Source: Perkinsus chesapeaki (taxonomy: Eukaryota; Perkinsozoa; Perkinsida; Perkinsidae). From it: 27,632 nucleotides of DNA. The position numbers were made by a program, and so were the translations under genes. Positions within the stretch are counted from its first letter, which is position 1, and each line of letters starts with the position of its first letter. Location of the stretch: the NCBI GenBank assembly GCA_013115145.1, contig JAAPAO010000490.1, positions 1 to 27,632 on the forward strand, read 5' to 3'. The notes under the pieces are model-generated. The model worked only from the letters and a program-made list of their open reading frames with translations. It was not told the DNA's origin and made no database searches. Below are positions 18,401 to 27,632 of the stretch, piece by piece.

Positions 18401-20440
18401 TTCGTGTCGTGCCTGTGTGGTCGCCATCATTATCATTTGCCCTGCCTATTCACTGCGGATGCTGGTGGCCCTATGGTGGACCCCTCCCTGAGTAGCGTCA
18501 ACCTCCGACCGCCTTTCCCATCGGTCTTCTTCCCCCTCAGGAGTGGTCTACTGCGGAGCCATCGCAGCCTGTCGCGCGCCTCCTTCAAGTCGAACGTCGC
18601 AGAAGAGAGCACCCCATGCCAGCGAGCTTGTGTCGCAGCTCCATCGATGCGCAGTGACGTTGATTCCGGTTTTGCTTCCTGACCAGGAGCAGGTCTTCAA
18701 CGAAGAGTGTGCCGCCATTGCTTTGGGGTAAAGCAGTCCCGTATCGCTCCGCCGTACTCACTGTTGTTTCGCTGCAGACCGCCGGCCCACATTCAGAAGG
18801 TGCTTCCTTCACTGGCCTCCACCACTTGCATTCTGGCAACGGTCGGCTTGCTGCATCCATTCCGGCTCCCGAAGTTCCGTATGGAGGACGGGCTGCCAGC
18901 ATCAGACAACTCTGCAGTGAGCTTGCTTGTGCAATCTGTCCCCATTGTCCGGCCAGGTGCGATCGGGCGGCCTCAGCATCCTGCAACTCGGCACCATTAA
19001 CACCAAGAATCAGATCGAGTATCCCCACGGTTTCGCTGCCGTTCGGTGAGCTGCACGATCGCTTCCTCCAATCCGATCCTATCACCCTTTCAGGCTCTTC
19101 TGGTCGGTCGAACCCACTCGGCGGCGCTCAGCGTATGTGTGTAGCATCAACTACGACCAGCACGATAACCGTCTGGTGTCAATCCGGATCGCCACTGGAG
19201 GTTTCCCACCATCGTCCGCTCCTCTGCATGAGGTCCCCTCAGGTGTGGTGGCCTTTGGAGATTCGGTGGACTCTACGTGGCGGCAGCTCGTGGAACAGCT
19301 CTCCCCAGAGAGACGGCAGCAGTCCTTTAGGGACTTCACCGCCCAGTGGTTCTTCGGTCTGATGTCTCCAGTGGTTGTTGCCCATCTTCGAGAAGCTCGG
19401 AAGGCATTTGCCAGACGCACGATAATGCAGGAGGTAGCCTTGCCAGTTCGGCACTTGTTTTCTGGTGCATGTAGGCTTCCTTGTGGATGGATCATCCCGG
19501 GGCCCGGGCTCAGCTCCTCAAGGGTCTCTTGGGCCCCGGAAACGACTCTTGTGAGCCTGTGGAGAGCATCAAGTTGAGGAACCGCTGGGAGCAGCCGGTT
19601 GAGCCCGACATGCGAGAGCTCGGTGTCGTTCACACCGAAGATCGGGGAATATCACCGTTGTTGAAAGGTCACAGAAGCGCCCATTACAAGTTCCTCTTGG
19701 ACCCGTCCAACTGCCAACTGGAGACCATCTCCGGGACCAACCAATCCGGCGAGTACAATCAGGCTCTCAAGTCAGCACGGGCCCGCACCCACTGGCCTGA
19801 GGGATCCTCTTCCTCCCCCACGCTCACGGCACTCTACAGGATACGAGCACAAACTGACGACAACGACGTGCTGGACGTGAAACGGTCGAGAATCCACAAC
19901 TACGGATTGTTTGCTCGAGTTCGCTTTGCCAAGGGTGACATGGTTGTTGAATACACTGGGGAAATTGTCAGGTGAGGACAACGCTTCTCGGTTGTTGAGG
20001 CATCCGTGAGTTTTGTCAGGCACTCTGTGGCCGACTGCCGGGAGCGATATTATGAAGAAGAGATGTTGATGGGTCAGTGCTGCTATATGTTTCGGCTGGA
20101 TGAGCACTACGTTGTCGATGCTACACTCAGAGGCAACACTGCACGCTTCATCAACCATTCCTGCAACCCTAACTGTGTTTGCCGAGTGAGCCCTTAGTTC
20201 TGTACAGTCGGTTGATACCAGTGCCTGCAGGTGGTCGAGGATCCTGTTGCTCTGGCGAGTGAGGATGATACTTCCTTCCGAGGTGTTGTCCGAGCCTCCC
20301 ACAGGAAGCACATTATGATCGTCGCCAAGAACGACATCGCTGCCGGAGAGGAGATCACGTACGACTACCAGTTTGCGGTAGAGTCTGAGAAGCTCGCATG
20401 TAAATGCGGCGCCCCGAACTGTCTTGGGAGACTCAATTAA
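12491..20440 (+). CDS. KMT2/SET1-type histone lysine methyltransferase (PHD, bromodomain, FYRN/FYRC, SET)
   Basis: This is a predicted nuclear H3K4 methyltransferase of about 1,854 aa in about 36 phase-consistent exons. Principal exons: 12491-12691, 12739-12954, 13123-13453, 13539-13613, 13858-13897, 13942-14020, 14065-14104, 14126-14179, 14588-14714, 14748-14909, 14957-15026, 15075-15196, 15229-15449, 15530-15804, 15855-15936, 15967-16109, 16130-16226, 16273-16384, 16428-16533, 16579-16698, 16732-16959, 17014-17209, 17256-17350, 17392-17580, 17621-17734, 17783-17850, 17908-18046, 18222-18271, 18307-18491, 18541-18727, 18778-18916, 18957-19045, 19094-19433, 19475-19971, 20020-20185 and 20231-20440. 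In order it has tandem PHD fingers with C-x2-C-x2-C-x2-C junctions, a bromodomain (SEPVN, KKPMNL, NAKLFN), three more PHD-like fingers, an extended PHD (RCALCGSRSD to HHYHLPC), FYRN (YPHGFAAVRLFWS), FYRC (WFFGLMSP), SET (INHSCNPNC, GEEITYDY) and post-SET CKCGAPNC. The start and the 18047-18221 intron are uncertain; an alternative exon lies near 18126-18199. Confidence 0.88.
12702..12726 (+). repeat. Three telomere-like GGGTTTC units in the first intron of the KMT2-like gene
   Basis: GGGTTTC repeats almost three times and runs into a TTTTCAG acceptor-like end. The predicted intron continues to 12738. The unit resembles the GGGTTTA family of telomere repeats but differs at one base. Confidence 0.6.
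14105..14125 (+). other. Candidate 21-nt intron in the KMT2-like gene
   Basis: The segment begins GTACATG and ends CCATAG. Removing it joins CHGCNVSAH to LLPGTTWRCEDC, a complete PHD core. The 34-nt alternative starting at GTGAG (14092) destroys the CEDC motif. Confidence 0.6.
14211..14303. repeat. Minisatellite: three perfect 31-bp tandem units
   Basis: Three identical head-to-tail units (14211-14241, 14242-14272, 14273-14303) begin GATACGAGGG and end CGTTGGGC. They lie inside the 408-nt intron 14180-14587, the longest in this gene. Perfect identity suggests recent expansion. Confidence 0.97.
16110..16129 (+). other. Candidate 20-nt intron in the KMT2-like gene
   Basis: The segment begins GTAGATGG and ends TTCGAG. 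Its removal joins RTPSSST to the zinc finger CCAICGSFGDAC in phase 0; without it the two lie in different frames. Confidence 0.6.
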
Positions 20441-20697
20441 CACAAGCAGTTTTCTATCACCCGTTTACGTGTGTCTGGTTGTTAATCACTTGAGAGCAAC
20501 CCTCAATATGACATGTCACATTTTCTTCAGTCAAAGACAGTCTCCCGCGTCTCTTCGCACAGTAGTGTAAAACGGTGTGAAGTAAAAGCCGTCTCGTCTC
20601 GTCTGTTGCTAATCGATTTCACATCGGGTTACTCGTCTCCGTCTCGCCCCCCGTCGTGCAGTTTATCCTGTCTATTCATAGCCTACCCTTGATTCCC
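20441..20697. promoter_or_regulatory. Upstream region of the secreted-protein gene
   Basis: This 257-bp gap is pyrimidine-rich, with repeated GTCTC units near 20591-20606 and 20634-20645, and has a TTCATAG 16 nt before the ATG that could serve as a splice or trans-splice acceptor. No defined promoter motif is recognisable. Confidence 0.35.
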
Positions 20698-21701
20698 ATG
20701 GGTATCTTCAAGCGTTTCGCTTATCTAACCCTACAGCTGTGCATCGCAGCGGCTTTGACGGCTGCGGATAAAACCCCCAGGCTTTACTGCAACTTCGACC
20801 GCCACTCCGTGGCCACATTCATTAAGAAAATTGGCAGTATGTGCGCTTTACTGGTTGACAAGAAAGTTAAAAAGATTCTCGTGGAGGACGGCAAGGTCAC
20901 CAAGGCTTTCGATGTCAAGGAGAAGGGGCCTCACAAATACTCCTGTGAAGGGAAGGAATTCACCACCCCGGCGAAGAAGCTGGGCAAAGATAAAATTAAT
21001 CTCAATTTCGGCAAGCGTGGTATCAACATGTGGGCCATGAATCGTGGGCAGAAGCGAACCGAGCAAGAGTATTTTAAGAGCCTCTCGGGAGACCACTTGA
21101 ATGTCCCCGACTACATCCGTGTGGAGGACGGTGCTATCTACCTCACCGATGTGGCCAAACGCGACAAGAAGTCTGGGGCGTACAAGTCCAGTATCTTCTC
21201 CGGCTTGGTGGCCTTCGACCATAAGAATGAAGGTGCCGTTGTGTTTGATGAGAAAGAGGGCAACTATGCCATTCTGAAGCCCGTCGACAAAGTTGGGTGG
21301 GGCTATCATAGCTGTGTGTACAAGTAAGGAAGCCTGCTGCTCTCTTCAGGAAGACCAAGCCTATCAAAGCCTCCCGAACTCGCTCGGAAGAACTCAAGCA
21401 AAAACTTAAGCCAAAAGCTGACAAGTCCAAGAAGGAAAAAGACGAGGAAGACAATGAGGATGAGGATGATGATGATAATGATGTTCCAGAAAAGACACCG
21501 CAAAGCAGAACCGAACAACCACCAATTGGTGAGCTCCTCGCATTGCACCATAAATATCTGTACTTCAGGCGAAGCGGATGAAACCAGCGAGCCAGTAACT
21601 GAGCCTTGCACGACAACGGAAACTATCTACTACGACGAAGCAGAAGGTAAGACTGTTGGAGCTTGCTGTGTGACACTTCGTGTCTTTTAGCTTTCACCTA
21701 G
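20698..21701 (+). CDS. Secreted lysine-rich protein of unknown family with acidic tail
   Basis: I do not recognise a family. Exons 20698-21323, 21350-21528, 21569-21646 and 21691-21701 give 297 aa with consistent phases. The N-terminus has a clear signal peptide: basic MGIFKRF, a hydrophobic core (LTLQLCIAAAL) and small residues before about residue 24. The next ~185 residues are Lys-rich with four Cys (LYCNF, SMCAL, YSCEG, HSCVYK) and could form two disulfides. The tail turns strongly charged, with a run of Asp/Glu near residues 234-244 and then a Thr/Glu-rich end. No membrane segment follows the signal. The first intron would be 26 nt; if it is not spliced the protein stops at residue 209. 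The gene is convergent with the RAP gene, 224 bp away. It may be a lineage-specific secreted protein. Confidence 0.75.
21324..21349 (+). other. Candidate 26-nt intron in the secreted-protein gene
   Basis: GTAAGG at the start and CTCTTCAG at the end flank a stop codon that would otherwise end the protein. Splicing continues the frame through 59 lysine- and acid-rich codons to another good donor. Confidence 0.65.
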
Positions 21702-21925
21702 CTTATAATTGTGGCCAGTTGTTTGATGAAGATATTACCAAGAATGTGTGTTGAAGATGTCGTGTACATGTATTAATGCTATGTTTCGTTCACAGTGCAT
21801 ACGGTCGCATAAGGCATGCCACGTGCCACTAGTAATACTCTCACTGTCACAATATAACCAAATACTTGCGTATTATTCAGAAACTGAATTTAACAGAAAC
21901 GTTAAGTTTGCAGCATGCAAGGTAT

Positions 21926-24876
21926 TCATCTTCTCTCCCCCTCCTTGGCATGCCTGACCTTCTGCTCCTTCATCCATTGTTTACTTTCCCACGGAAGCTT
22001 GGCCGGTTCGTCCTCTGGCGTGTCAATCTCCTTCCATCTCTTAGCTGCCCGTCTTTGCCGTCGAAGGCTCTTATTCATCTCCTGTGGGCTGCCAGCACAC
22101 AATCCCGGCGTAATCGCGTTGCCAGCTTCGACTTCCTCCCTCATCCGCTCCCGAAGTTTCTTGAGCAAGTCTATCTCTCCAGGGATTCGCTCGACATCGG
22201 CGCGTGGAGCCGGCGGCGGCGTTATCGCGCTGTCCGTTGACTCGACGATCTCTTCGGTTTTCTCATCTGCCTTTCGCTCGTCCTCTTCAACCCAGAGGTC
22301 TATCCGTTCCCGCAGGAATGCGTTTCGCTCCTCGCGGCTCATCCCGTTCCACTCCTGCTCCCATACATGAACCACACGCCCATTCGTCCGCCGTATAATG
22401 TGTCTATGGCGCAAGATGGCATCTCCGGTCGGAGTCTGGCTCCTGGCTTGCATGTTCGCTCGAGTGCTCAGCAGGATAGCGGCATTGATTCCCGGTACCC
22501 ACAAGTCCACCAGGAAACCGTCCAAGTCGAAACGTCCGACTCCTGGGTGGCCAACGTCCGCCAGGGCGTCCCCTATGCTGGCCACCAGCTCATCTGGCGG
22601 GGCGGTGGCCAGCTGTAATTCCCAGAAATGTGAACGGCAGTACTCGAGGTACCTCGCCGTGCCAGCAGGGTCGAAGTCCGGATGGATGGCCTGAGAGACA
22701 CAACGTGGAGGAACTTTACTGAGGGAACTCATTCGCACTTGCAACTCCCGCAAAGTGGGGAACAGCAGGGCGCAGCGGCTGTCAGAGGCGACGACATCGG
22801 GCGTGAGAACGCCAAGGATGGTCTCGCAAAAGTCGGGGTCAAGTTTCTTCATCACGGCGAACGCCCAGAGCATGCTCGTCAATCCGAAGGCCGAGAACTA
22901 AGGCTCCATGGTGGGCCATGGTCGACTCTAACAAACGAGACTTGCCTGGTTGAGGCGCTCCAGGGCGGTGACCTGGAGCTGAGGGAACAGCTTGGGACTC
23001 GCGCGAACTACCGCGAAGCCCCAGCAGAGCATCGCCGCCTGCTCGGCATTAAATATGGTGATGCGATGGTTGGCGGCCTCTACTAGGACAGCCCACAGCT
23101 GTGTAGAGCCAGTCCGGGCGTGAGCGTACCTACCTCAACATTGATGGAGCCCACTGACGTCGCGGCCCACCCAACCACTGCCTCGACGACATCCAAGCTT
23201 TTGAACTCCTTAATCTTTTTAACGACGGTGGCTTCAGCTGCGTCAAAGAACCAATTCTCATCGGTGCCGGAGACCGCAGAATCGTGGGTCTAATAGAAGT
23301 AATACATTTCCTGGTCAACGCGAGTAGACCTTCACATTAGCGGCCTCGCTGTGCAGCATAGCTTCTTTCCTTTTAGCCTTGCCACTGCAGAGCTGCTCTC
23401 CGAACACCTTCAGATTGTTGGCCAGCTGCCTGGGCGACATGGCCGACACCACCTCCAAGCCTCGATCGAGCAACCGGCGATACAAATCTGACGACGAGCT
23501 CCATGAGCAGATCACAGCGAGGTCACCACGCACTTTCATCGCCGAGTCCATGAGCATTGAATGCAAATACTAAACGAGAGAGGCTGCCATGATCCATTGC
23601 TGCTATGCGCTCAATCACCACGGGCTTCGCTCGCTTGAACACCGCCGCGCCGTCCTTGTACGGGTATTCGCGGGCTCCGCATAGCCTGACCAAGTCGGAG
23701 GCCAGATGTTACCCGCCTTTCGATAGGCCACCTACGACGCCAGTGAGGCCAACACCTGAGCGAGGTCGCGGTCTGCCAGGCCCGCCAGAACCTCCACGGT
23801 GAGCTGAGAGGCGATGGCTGAGACCATGGTCGTCTGTTTCATCAGCCCAGCAGGCCAGCGAGCGTACACCTGTTGCCAGGTGATTGGAAAAGGCAAAGCA
23901 TGCAAGACTCACCCGAAGGATCCTCACCACGTCCTCTGCGGTGTGAGCTCTACGCTGCATCTGGTGCAAGAGGAACGGATATGCCCCTTTCAGAAAGTGC
24001 ACTGGCTTATGGGACGATTTTCTTGTCATTGCCACACAAACGTTTGCAAAGTCGCCCGGGGCGAATTCCCCAGCCTGCCGGAGTAGATTGGCCGATGCCT
24101 CTCCGAGCCCGTAGTACCCTATGCGCCACTGTGTTTATTATATTCTCCCAAAAAGCCTTTCCGCCGGCCTGGACATCCGCATACGCCCGAGTGACATCTG
24201 CTATCTGCCGCGGTGTCATACTGGGCATCAGCGACACGATCGGGGACTCGATGTGCTACAAGGAGCAGCGGCCTTTTCAAGGGAACCCAAAGGCTAGTAT
24301 TACGCACTTTAAAAAGGCCCATGTCCCGCCAGTTAAGCCGAACTAGCGTCCTTGGCACCACAGCCAGCGACTCCAGCGGTAAGGTGTCCACGTGGCGTAT
24401 GAGGTCGTTCAAGATCCTCATGAAGCACTTGTTGTTGACGATCTACCCGTTCCCTCCAATGTTGCTCGAATAACGCTACTACCGCTATTTTCTCTTCCCT
24501 CGAGGAGCGTTCCATTTCCCCAGCAAGGACCCGAAGCATTCGGCAAATATCGGAGCCCCGGCACTGGGAACGATTTAAAGTGTAGTAGTTCCAAACCTGC
24601 AAGGAAGCTGCATAACAAGAGCTGGATTGGGCTAACCAACAGCGAGCCAATATGAGTGACCCCAAGACGACGCTGGGTGACATACGAGAAGGCGGCAACT
24701 GCTGCTCGTTGGCAAAGCATCATCAAGAAAGCGAGAATTACATCATTTGCAGTCCTGAGACCCTCGATCTGAACTTTCCGCCTATCGACTATCTCCGATC
24801 CTGTTACCGCAGCACAGAATCGCATGCTCTTTATGCTGTACCGCACTTGCCGAGGAAAACATGGCACCGACGACAT
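21926..24876 (-). CDS. RAP-domain (FASTK-like) organellar RNA-binding protein
   Basis: Proteins of this kind act in mitochondrial or plastid RNA metabolism and are expanded in apicomplexans and relatives. Exons on the minus strand: 24876-24661, 24596-24483, 24442-24308, 24255-24118, 24098-23913, 23869-23736, 23685-23534, 23487-23330, 23289-23134, 23098-22946 and 22897-21926, giving about 837 aa with all phases matching. The body shows degenerate helical repeats of the FASTK type (MTPRQIADVTRAYADV, LVFAFNAHGLGDE, LWAVLVEAANH, LCWGFAVVRA, LTSMLWAFAVM). Residues about 637-713 fit a RAP domain (VDLWVPG, PTGDAILRHR, WEQEWNGMSREERNAFL), although the acidic residue usual in the central strand is missing. 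The N-terminus is basic and nearly free of acids, consistent with mitochondrial targeting. A charged tail follows. One intron appears to be GC-AG and one may be 19 nt. Confidence 0.82.
22898..22945 (-). other. Candidate GC-AG intron in the RAP gene
   Basis: The donor GCAAGT follows AAC CAG, and the acceptor CCTTAG joins in phase to FSAFGLTSMLWAF. No GT donor near this point retains the coding sequence up to ALERLNQ. A GT option 41 nt upstream would remove 14 plausible codons. Confidence 0.55.
24099..24117 (-). other. Candidate 19-nt intron in the RAP gene
   Basis: GTACTAC to GGAGAG joins NTVAHR to ASANLLRQAGEF in frame. A 31-nt intron using the GTGGCG donor 12 nt upstream is equally in frame, so the length is 19 or 31 nt. 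Confidence 0.45.
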
Positions 24877-25102
24877 CGACTACCTTTCGAAAACAAATTG
24901 ACACGGTACTAAACTGGAACAACAACACCTGATCGGTTAGAAACGATTATCAGCTGCTGGTGGTGGTGGTGTTTTTCGAATGAGCTATAGTTGATAAGAT
25001 ATCGGAAACACACAACAACTTATAAACTCCGATGATGCTCGTATGCCTAATACCCTATTTATCTACTCGCTGTCGATAATATCATCCCAAAATGGCTGTG
25101 GT

Positions 25103-25103
25103 T

Positions 25104-25138
<35 letters not shown>

Positions 25139-27213
25139 ACCGCCCATATCGGCGGCGCTGGGACTCTTCTCCTTCTCGGGGAGCTGAAAGATATACAATG
25201 GTGAGGCGGACTACTTGATCTGATGCCGTACATCACAGATAACGGCCTCGGTAGTGGTCATGAGACTGGCAATGCTGGCGGCGTCAGCGAGAGCGGTGCG
25301 AACAACCTTGGTGGGATCAATGATGCCCTGCTGGAGCATGTCGACATACTCGGAGCTCTGCGCGTTGTATCCCCTAATGAGGCCGTGAAGAGGACCATGC
25401 GGTAGGATAGACTTACCTATTGTACTGGTCGTCGCTGAGGAGCTTTTGGACGACAACAGCTCCCTCCTCGCCGGCGTTCTCAACGATGGTCTTGCAGGGC
25501 TGCTTGCATGCCGAGCGGATGATGTTGCAGCCGACCTCCTGGTCGAAGTTGTCAAGCTTGAGATCCTCAAGCTTCTTGCTGGCCCTGATTAACCGCTTGA
25601 AGATGAAATCCCAAACAACATTCCCACAGCCTACCTCAAAAGAGCAGCTCCACCACCAGGAACGATACCCTCCTCGACAGCAGCCTTGGTGGCATTGAGA
25701 GCATCATTAAGACGGTCCTTGACCTCCGACACCTCTACCTCGGAGGAACCGCCGACCTGCACACCGGTATGCCAGTCAATGCAAGAGGTTGATGGAAAGT
25801 CTCACCTTGATGACAGCAACGCCTCCGCTCATCTTGGCAAGGCGCTCCTTCAGCTTGTCCTTCTCGTATTCGCTACTAGTGTTATCGATCGCATCACGAA
25901 GAGTCTCGCAACGCTCGTCAACCTCCTCGCGGGCTCCAGCGCCATCAAGGATAATGGTATCGTCCTTCTTGACCGAGACAGATTTGCAGGATCCAAGGAG
26001 GGCACTGAGGCGGCATTGAATTGGCTAGACAGAACAAGACATCTCCTACGGATCGAAATCGTCGCTGAGCTTGGTGCCGGTCTCCTCACTGATAACCTCG
26101 CAACCACACACGGTGGCTATGTCCTGCAGCTGAGCCTTACGGTTATCACCGAACCCTGGAGCCTTAACCTGCGAAAGCGGCACCAGTACTCCAGGAGGAA
26201 GGGGTCCAGGAAGCGAGAATGACTTACAGCGCAAACCTTGAGGCCACCACGGAGCTTGTTGACGACAAGGGTAGCGAGAGCCTCACCGTCGACGTCCTCG
26301 GCAATGATGAGCAAGGGTCGCTGCAGCTTGACAACGTACTCGAGGACGGGGAGGATCGACTAAGAAGAGCATTATAGATTGGATAATGAAAGGATGGCAT
26401 ACCTGAATGGAACTGATCTTCTTCTCATGAACCAAGATGAGAGGATTCTCGAACTCAACAGACTGGGTCTTGTTGTTGGTGATGAAGTATGGGGAAATGT
26501 ATCCACGATTGAACTGCATACCTTCAACAACCTACAGGTGAACAGTGCCATCGTATACAGTGATGATGTGATGCTTACCTCAAGTTGATGATCCATGGTC
26601 TTGCCATCGGAGACTGTGATAGTGCCGTCCTTGCCAACCTTCTCGAAGGCCTCGGCGATCAGGGTGCCGATGGTCTTATCACCGTTGGCGGCGATAGTGG
26701 CCACCTGAGGCGCTCATGTGCTGAAATCCGACCACAGAGGAAGATTACCTGCTGAATTTCCTGGGCAGTTGAGATAGGCTGGGCACGAGTCTTGAGCTCA
26801 TCCATGACAACCTTCACAGCGGCGTCGATGCCCCTCTTCAAGTCCATGGGGTTCATACCAGCAGCGACGGCCTTGCAACCCTCGCGGTAGATAGCCCTGG
26901 CCAACACGGTACTGGTAGTGGTACCATCACCAGCAATATCGTTGGTCTTGGAGGCAACCTGCTTGATCAGGGCAGCACCGAGGTTCTGCATCTTGTCGGG
27001 GAGCTCGATGGCCTTGGCGACGGTCACACCGTCCTTGGTGACCTTAGGAGCACCGAAGCCTTGCTCGATGACCACATTGCGGCCCTTGGGGCCCATGGTC
27101 ACGGCTACAGCATCGGCAATTCGGTTGACGCCTACTAACATACGAGAGCGAGCCTCGGCGCCGTGGAGGACTTCCTTGGCTACTCCCATGCAGGTGGACG
27201 AGCGCGACAACAT
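25103..27213 (-). CDS. HSP60: Mitochondrial chaperonin HSP60 (group I, GroEL family)
   Basis: This ATP-driven chaperonin folds imported proteins in the mitochondrial matrix. Exons on the minus strand: 27213-26749, 26704-26579, 26531-26403, 26359-26228, 26168-26050, 26004-25806, 25756-25635, 25584-25417, 25373-25232 and 25183-25103, giving 560 aa, near the family's usual length. The equatorial domain has [12 protein letters not shown] and the ATP motif GDGTTT (residues 95-100). The chaperonin signature [11 protein letters not shown] lies at 416-426. The apical segment includes [11 protein letters not shown] and [15 protein letters not shown]. The C-terminus is the Gly-Gly-Met repeat tail typical of bacterial and mitochondrial members. 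The presequence is unusually short (about 9 residues before [12 protein letters not shown]); a further upstream exon is possible. All nine introns are GT-AG, 43-59 nt. Confidence 0.97.
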
Positions 27214-27632
27214 TACGAGTGATAAAAAGAGGAACTGCCTTCAGGTCTACAACGTGGTTGAATGGGCAGTTCACATTAGATTGAGGCACTTCCCGAGTAG
27301 AGCTGTGGAAAAGTGAGTGAGATGGCTACAGCACACAAGCCAATTCTGTTCAGATAAGAGTCCTAGCAACACCAGCTGCGGGTAAAGTATAGAAAGGAAG
27401 AAGGTCGAGTTTTTAATGTTGAGTTTCGAGGGGGAGATTGCTGAGGAACTACGATTGCTCACGGGGCTTAAATACGTTAGGGAAAGGTAAGTGCGCAAGA
27501 TGTCTAGCTGGCGCTCGCCCGGCCCTGAACCACTTCGTGAATGGAAAAAGCTTCCTGCTGCCCCAAAAATACTCCGCTCGCCCCAAAATCACTTTTTTTG
27601 CCCCTAAAATACTAACAACCTGCCTCAGCGCC
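27214..27632. other. Upstream region of HSP60
   Basis: No coding exon is evident. It presumably holds the HSP60 promoter on the min­us strand. I see no convincing heat-shock element. A short degenerate repeat lies at its distal end. Confidence 0.4.
27560..27612. repeat. Three imperfect units spaced every 20 bp
   Basis: GCCCCAAAAATAC (27560), GCCCCAAAATCAC (27580) and GCCCCTAAAATAC (27600) recur with an exact 20-bp period. The array may continue beyond the window end region, but only these three are seen. Confidence 0.6.

Noticed and set aside
1-27632. CRISPR arrays, bacterial operons, tRNA or rRNA genes
   Set aside because: No direct-repeat and spacer pattern, no ribosome binding sites, and no cloverleaf or rRNA-like sequence noticed. 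All genes are spliced and eukaryotic in type.

Overview
The window looks like gene-dense nuclear DNA of a unicellular eukaryote. The best fit is an alveolate of the Perkinsus type, but this is an inference, not proven. The reasons are genes full of very short GT-AG introns (mostly 35-55 nt, some apparently 19-21 nt), a RAP-domain organellar RNA-binding protein, a SET1/trithorax-like methyltransferase combining PHD fingers with a bromodomain, a cilium-type LRR protein and a mitochondrial HSP60. Most genes are fragmented into small exons. I rebuilt exon chains by hand from reading frame, splice phase and conserved motifs; none is confirmed by transcript data.

Layout: 1-1635 (+) is the 3' part of a serine carboxypeptidase (11 exons, complete catalytic triad). 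2235-7368 (+) is an intact-looking LTR retrotransposon with 163-bp LTRs that differ at one base, a 5-bp target duplication (AGGCC) and one 1605-codon gag-pol ORF of order Gag-PR-RT-RNase H-IN. The ORF starts inside the 5' LTR. 8075-10132 (-) is an LRRC43-like leucine-rich-repeat protein, divergent from an acyl-CoA dehydrogenase at 10613-11956 (+). 12491-20440 (+) is a KMT2/SET1-type histone methyltransferase of about 1,854 aa in about 36 exons, with tandem PHD fingers, a bromodomain, more PHD fingers, an extended PHD, FYRN, FYRC, a possible Win motif, SET and post-SET. 20698-21701 (+) is a secreted protein of unknown family. It is convergent with a RAP-domain protein at 21926-24876 (-). 25103-27213 (-) is mitochondrial HSP60.

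The genes do not form an operon or pathway; they are ordinary neighbouring nuclear genes. The points most worth checking are the retrotransposon (ORF start and promoter inside the LTR, CCCH finger in Gag, Ala at the integrase catalytic Glu position), the cluster of 19-21-nt introns, and the KMT2-like protein with its candidate WDR5-binding motif.
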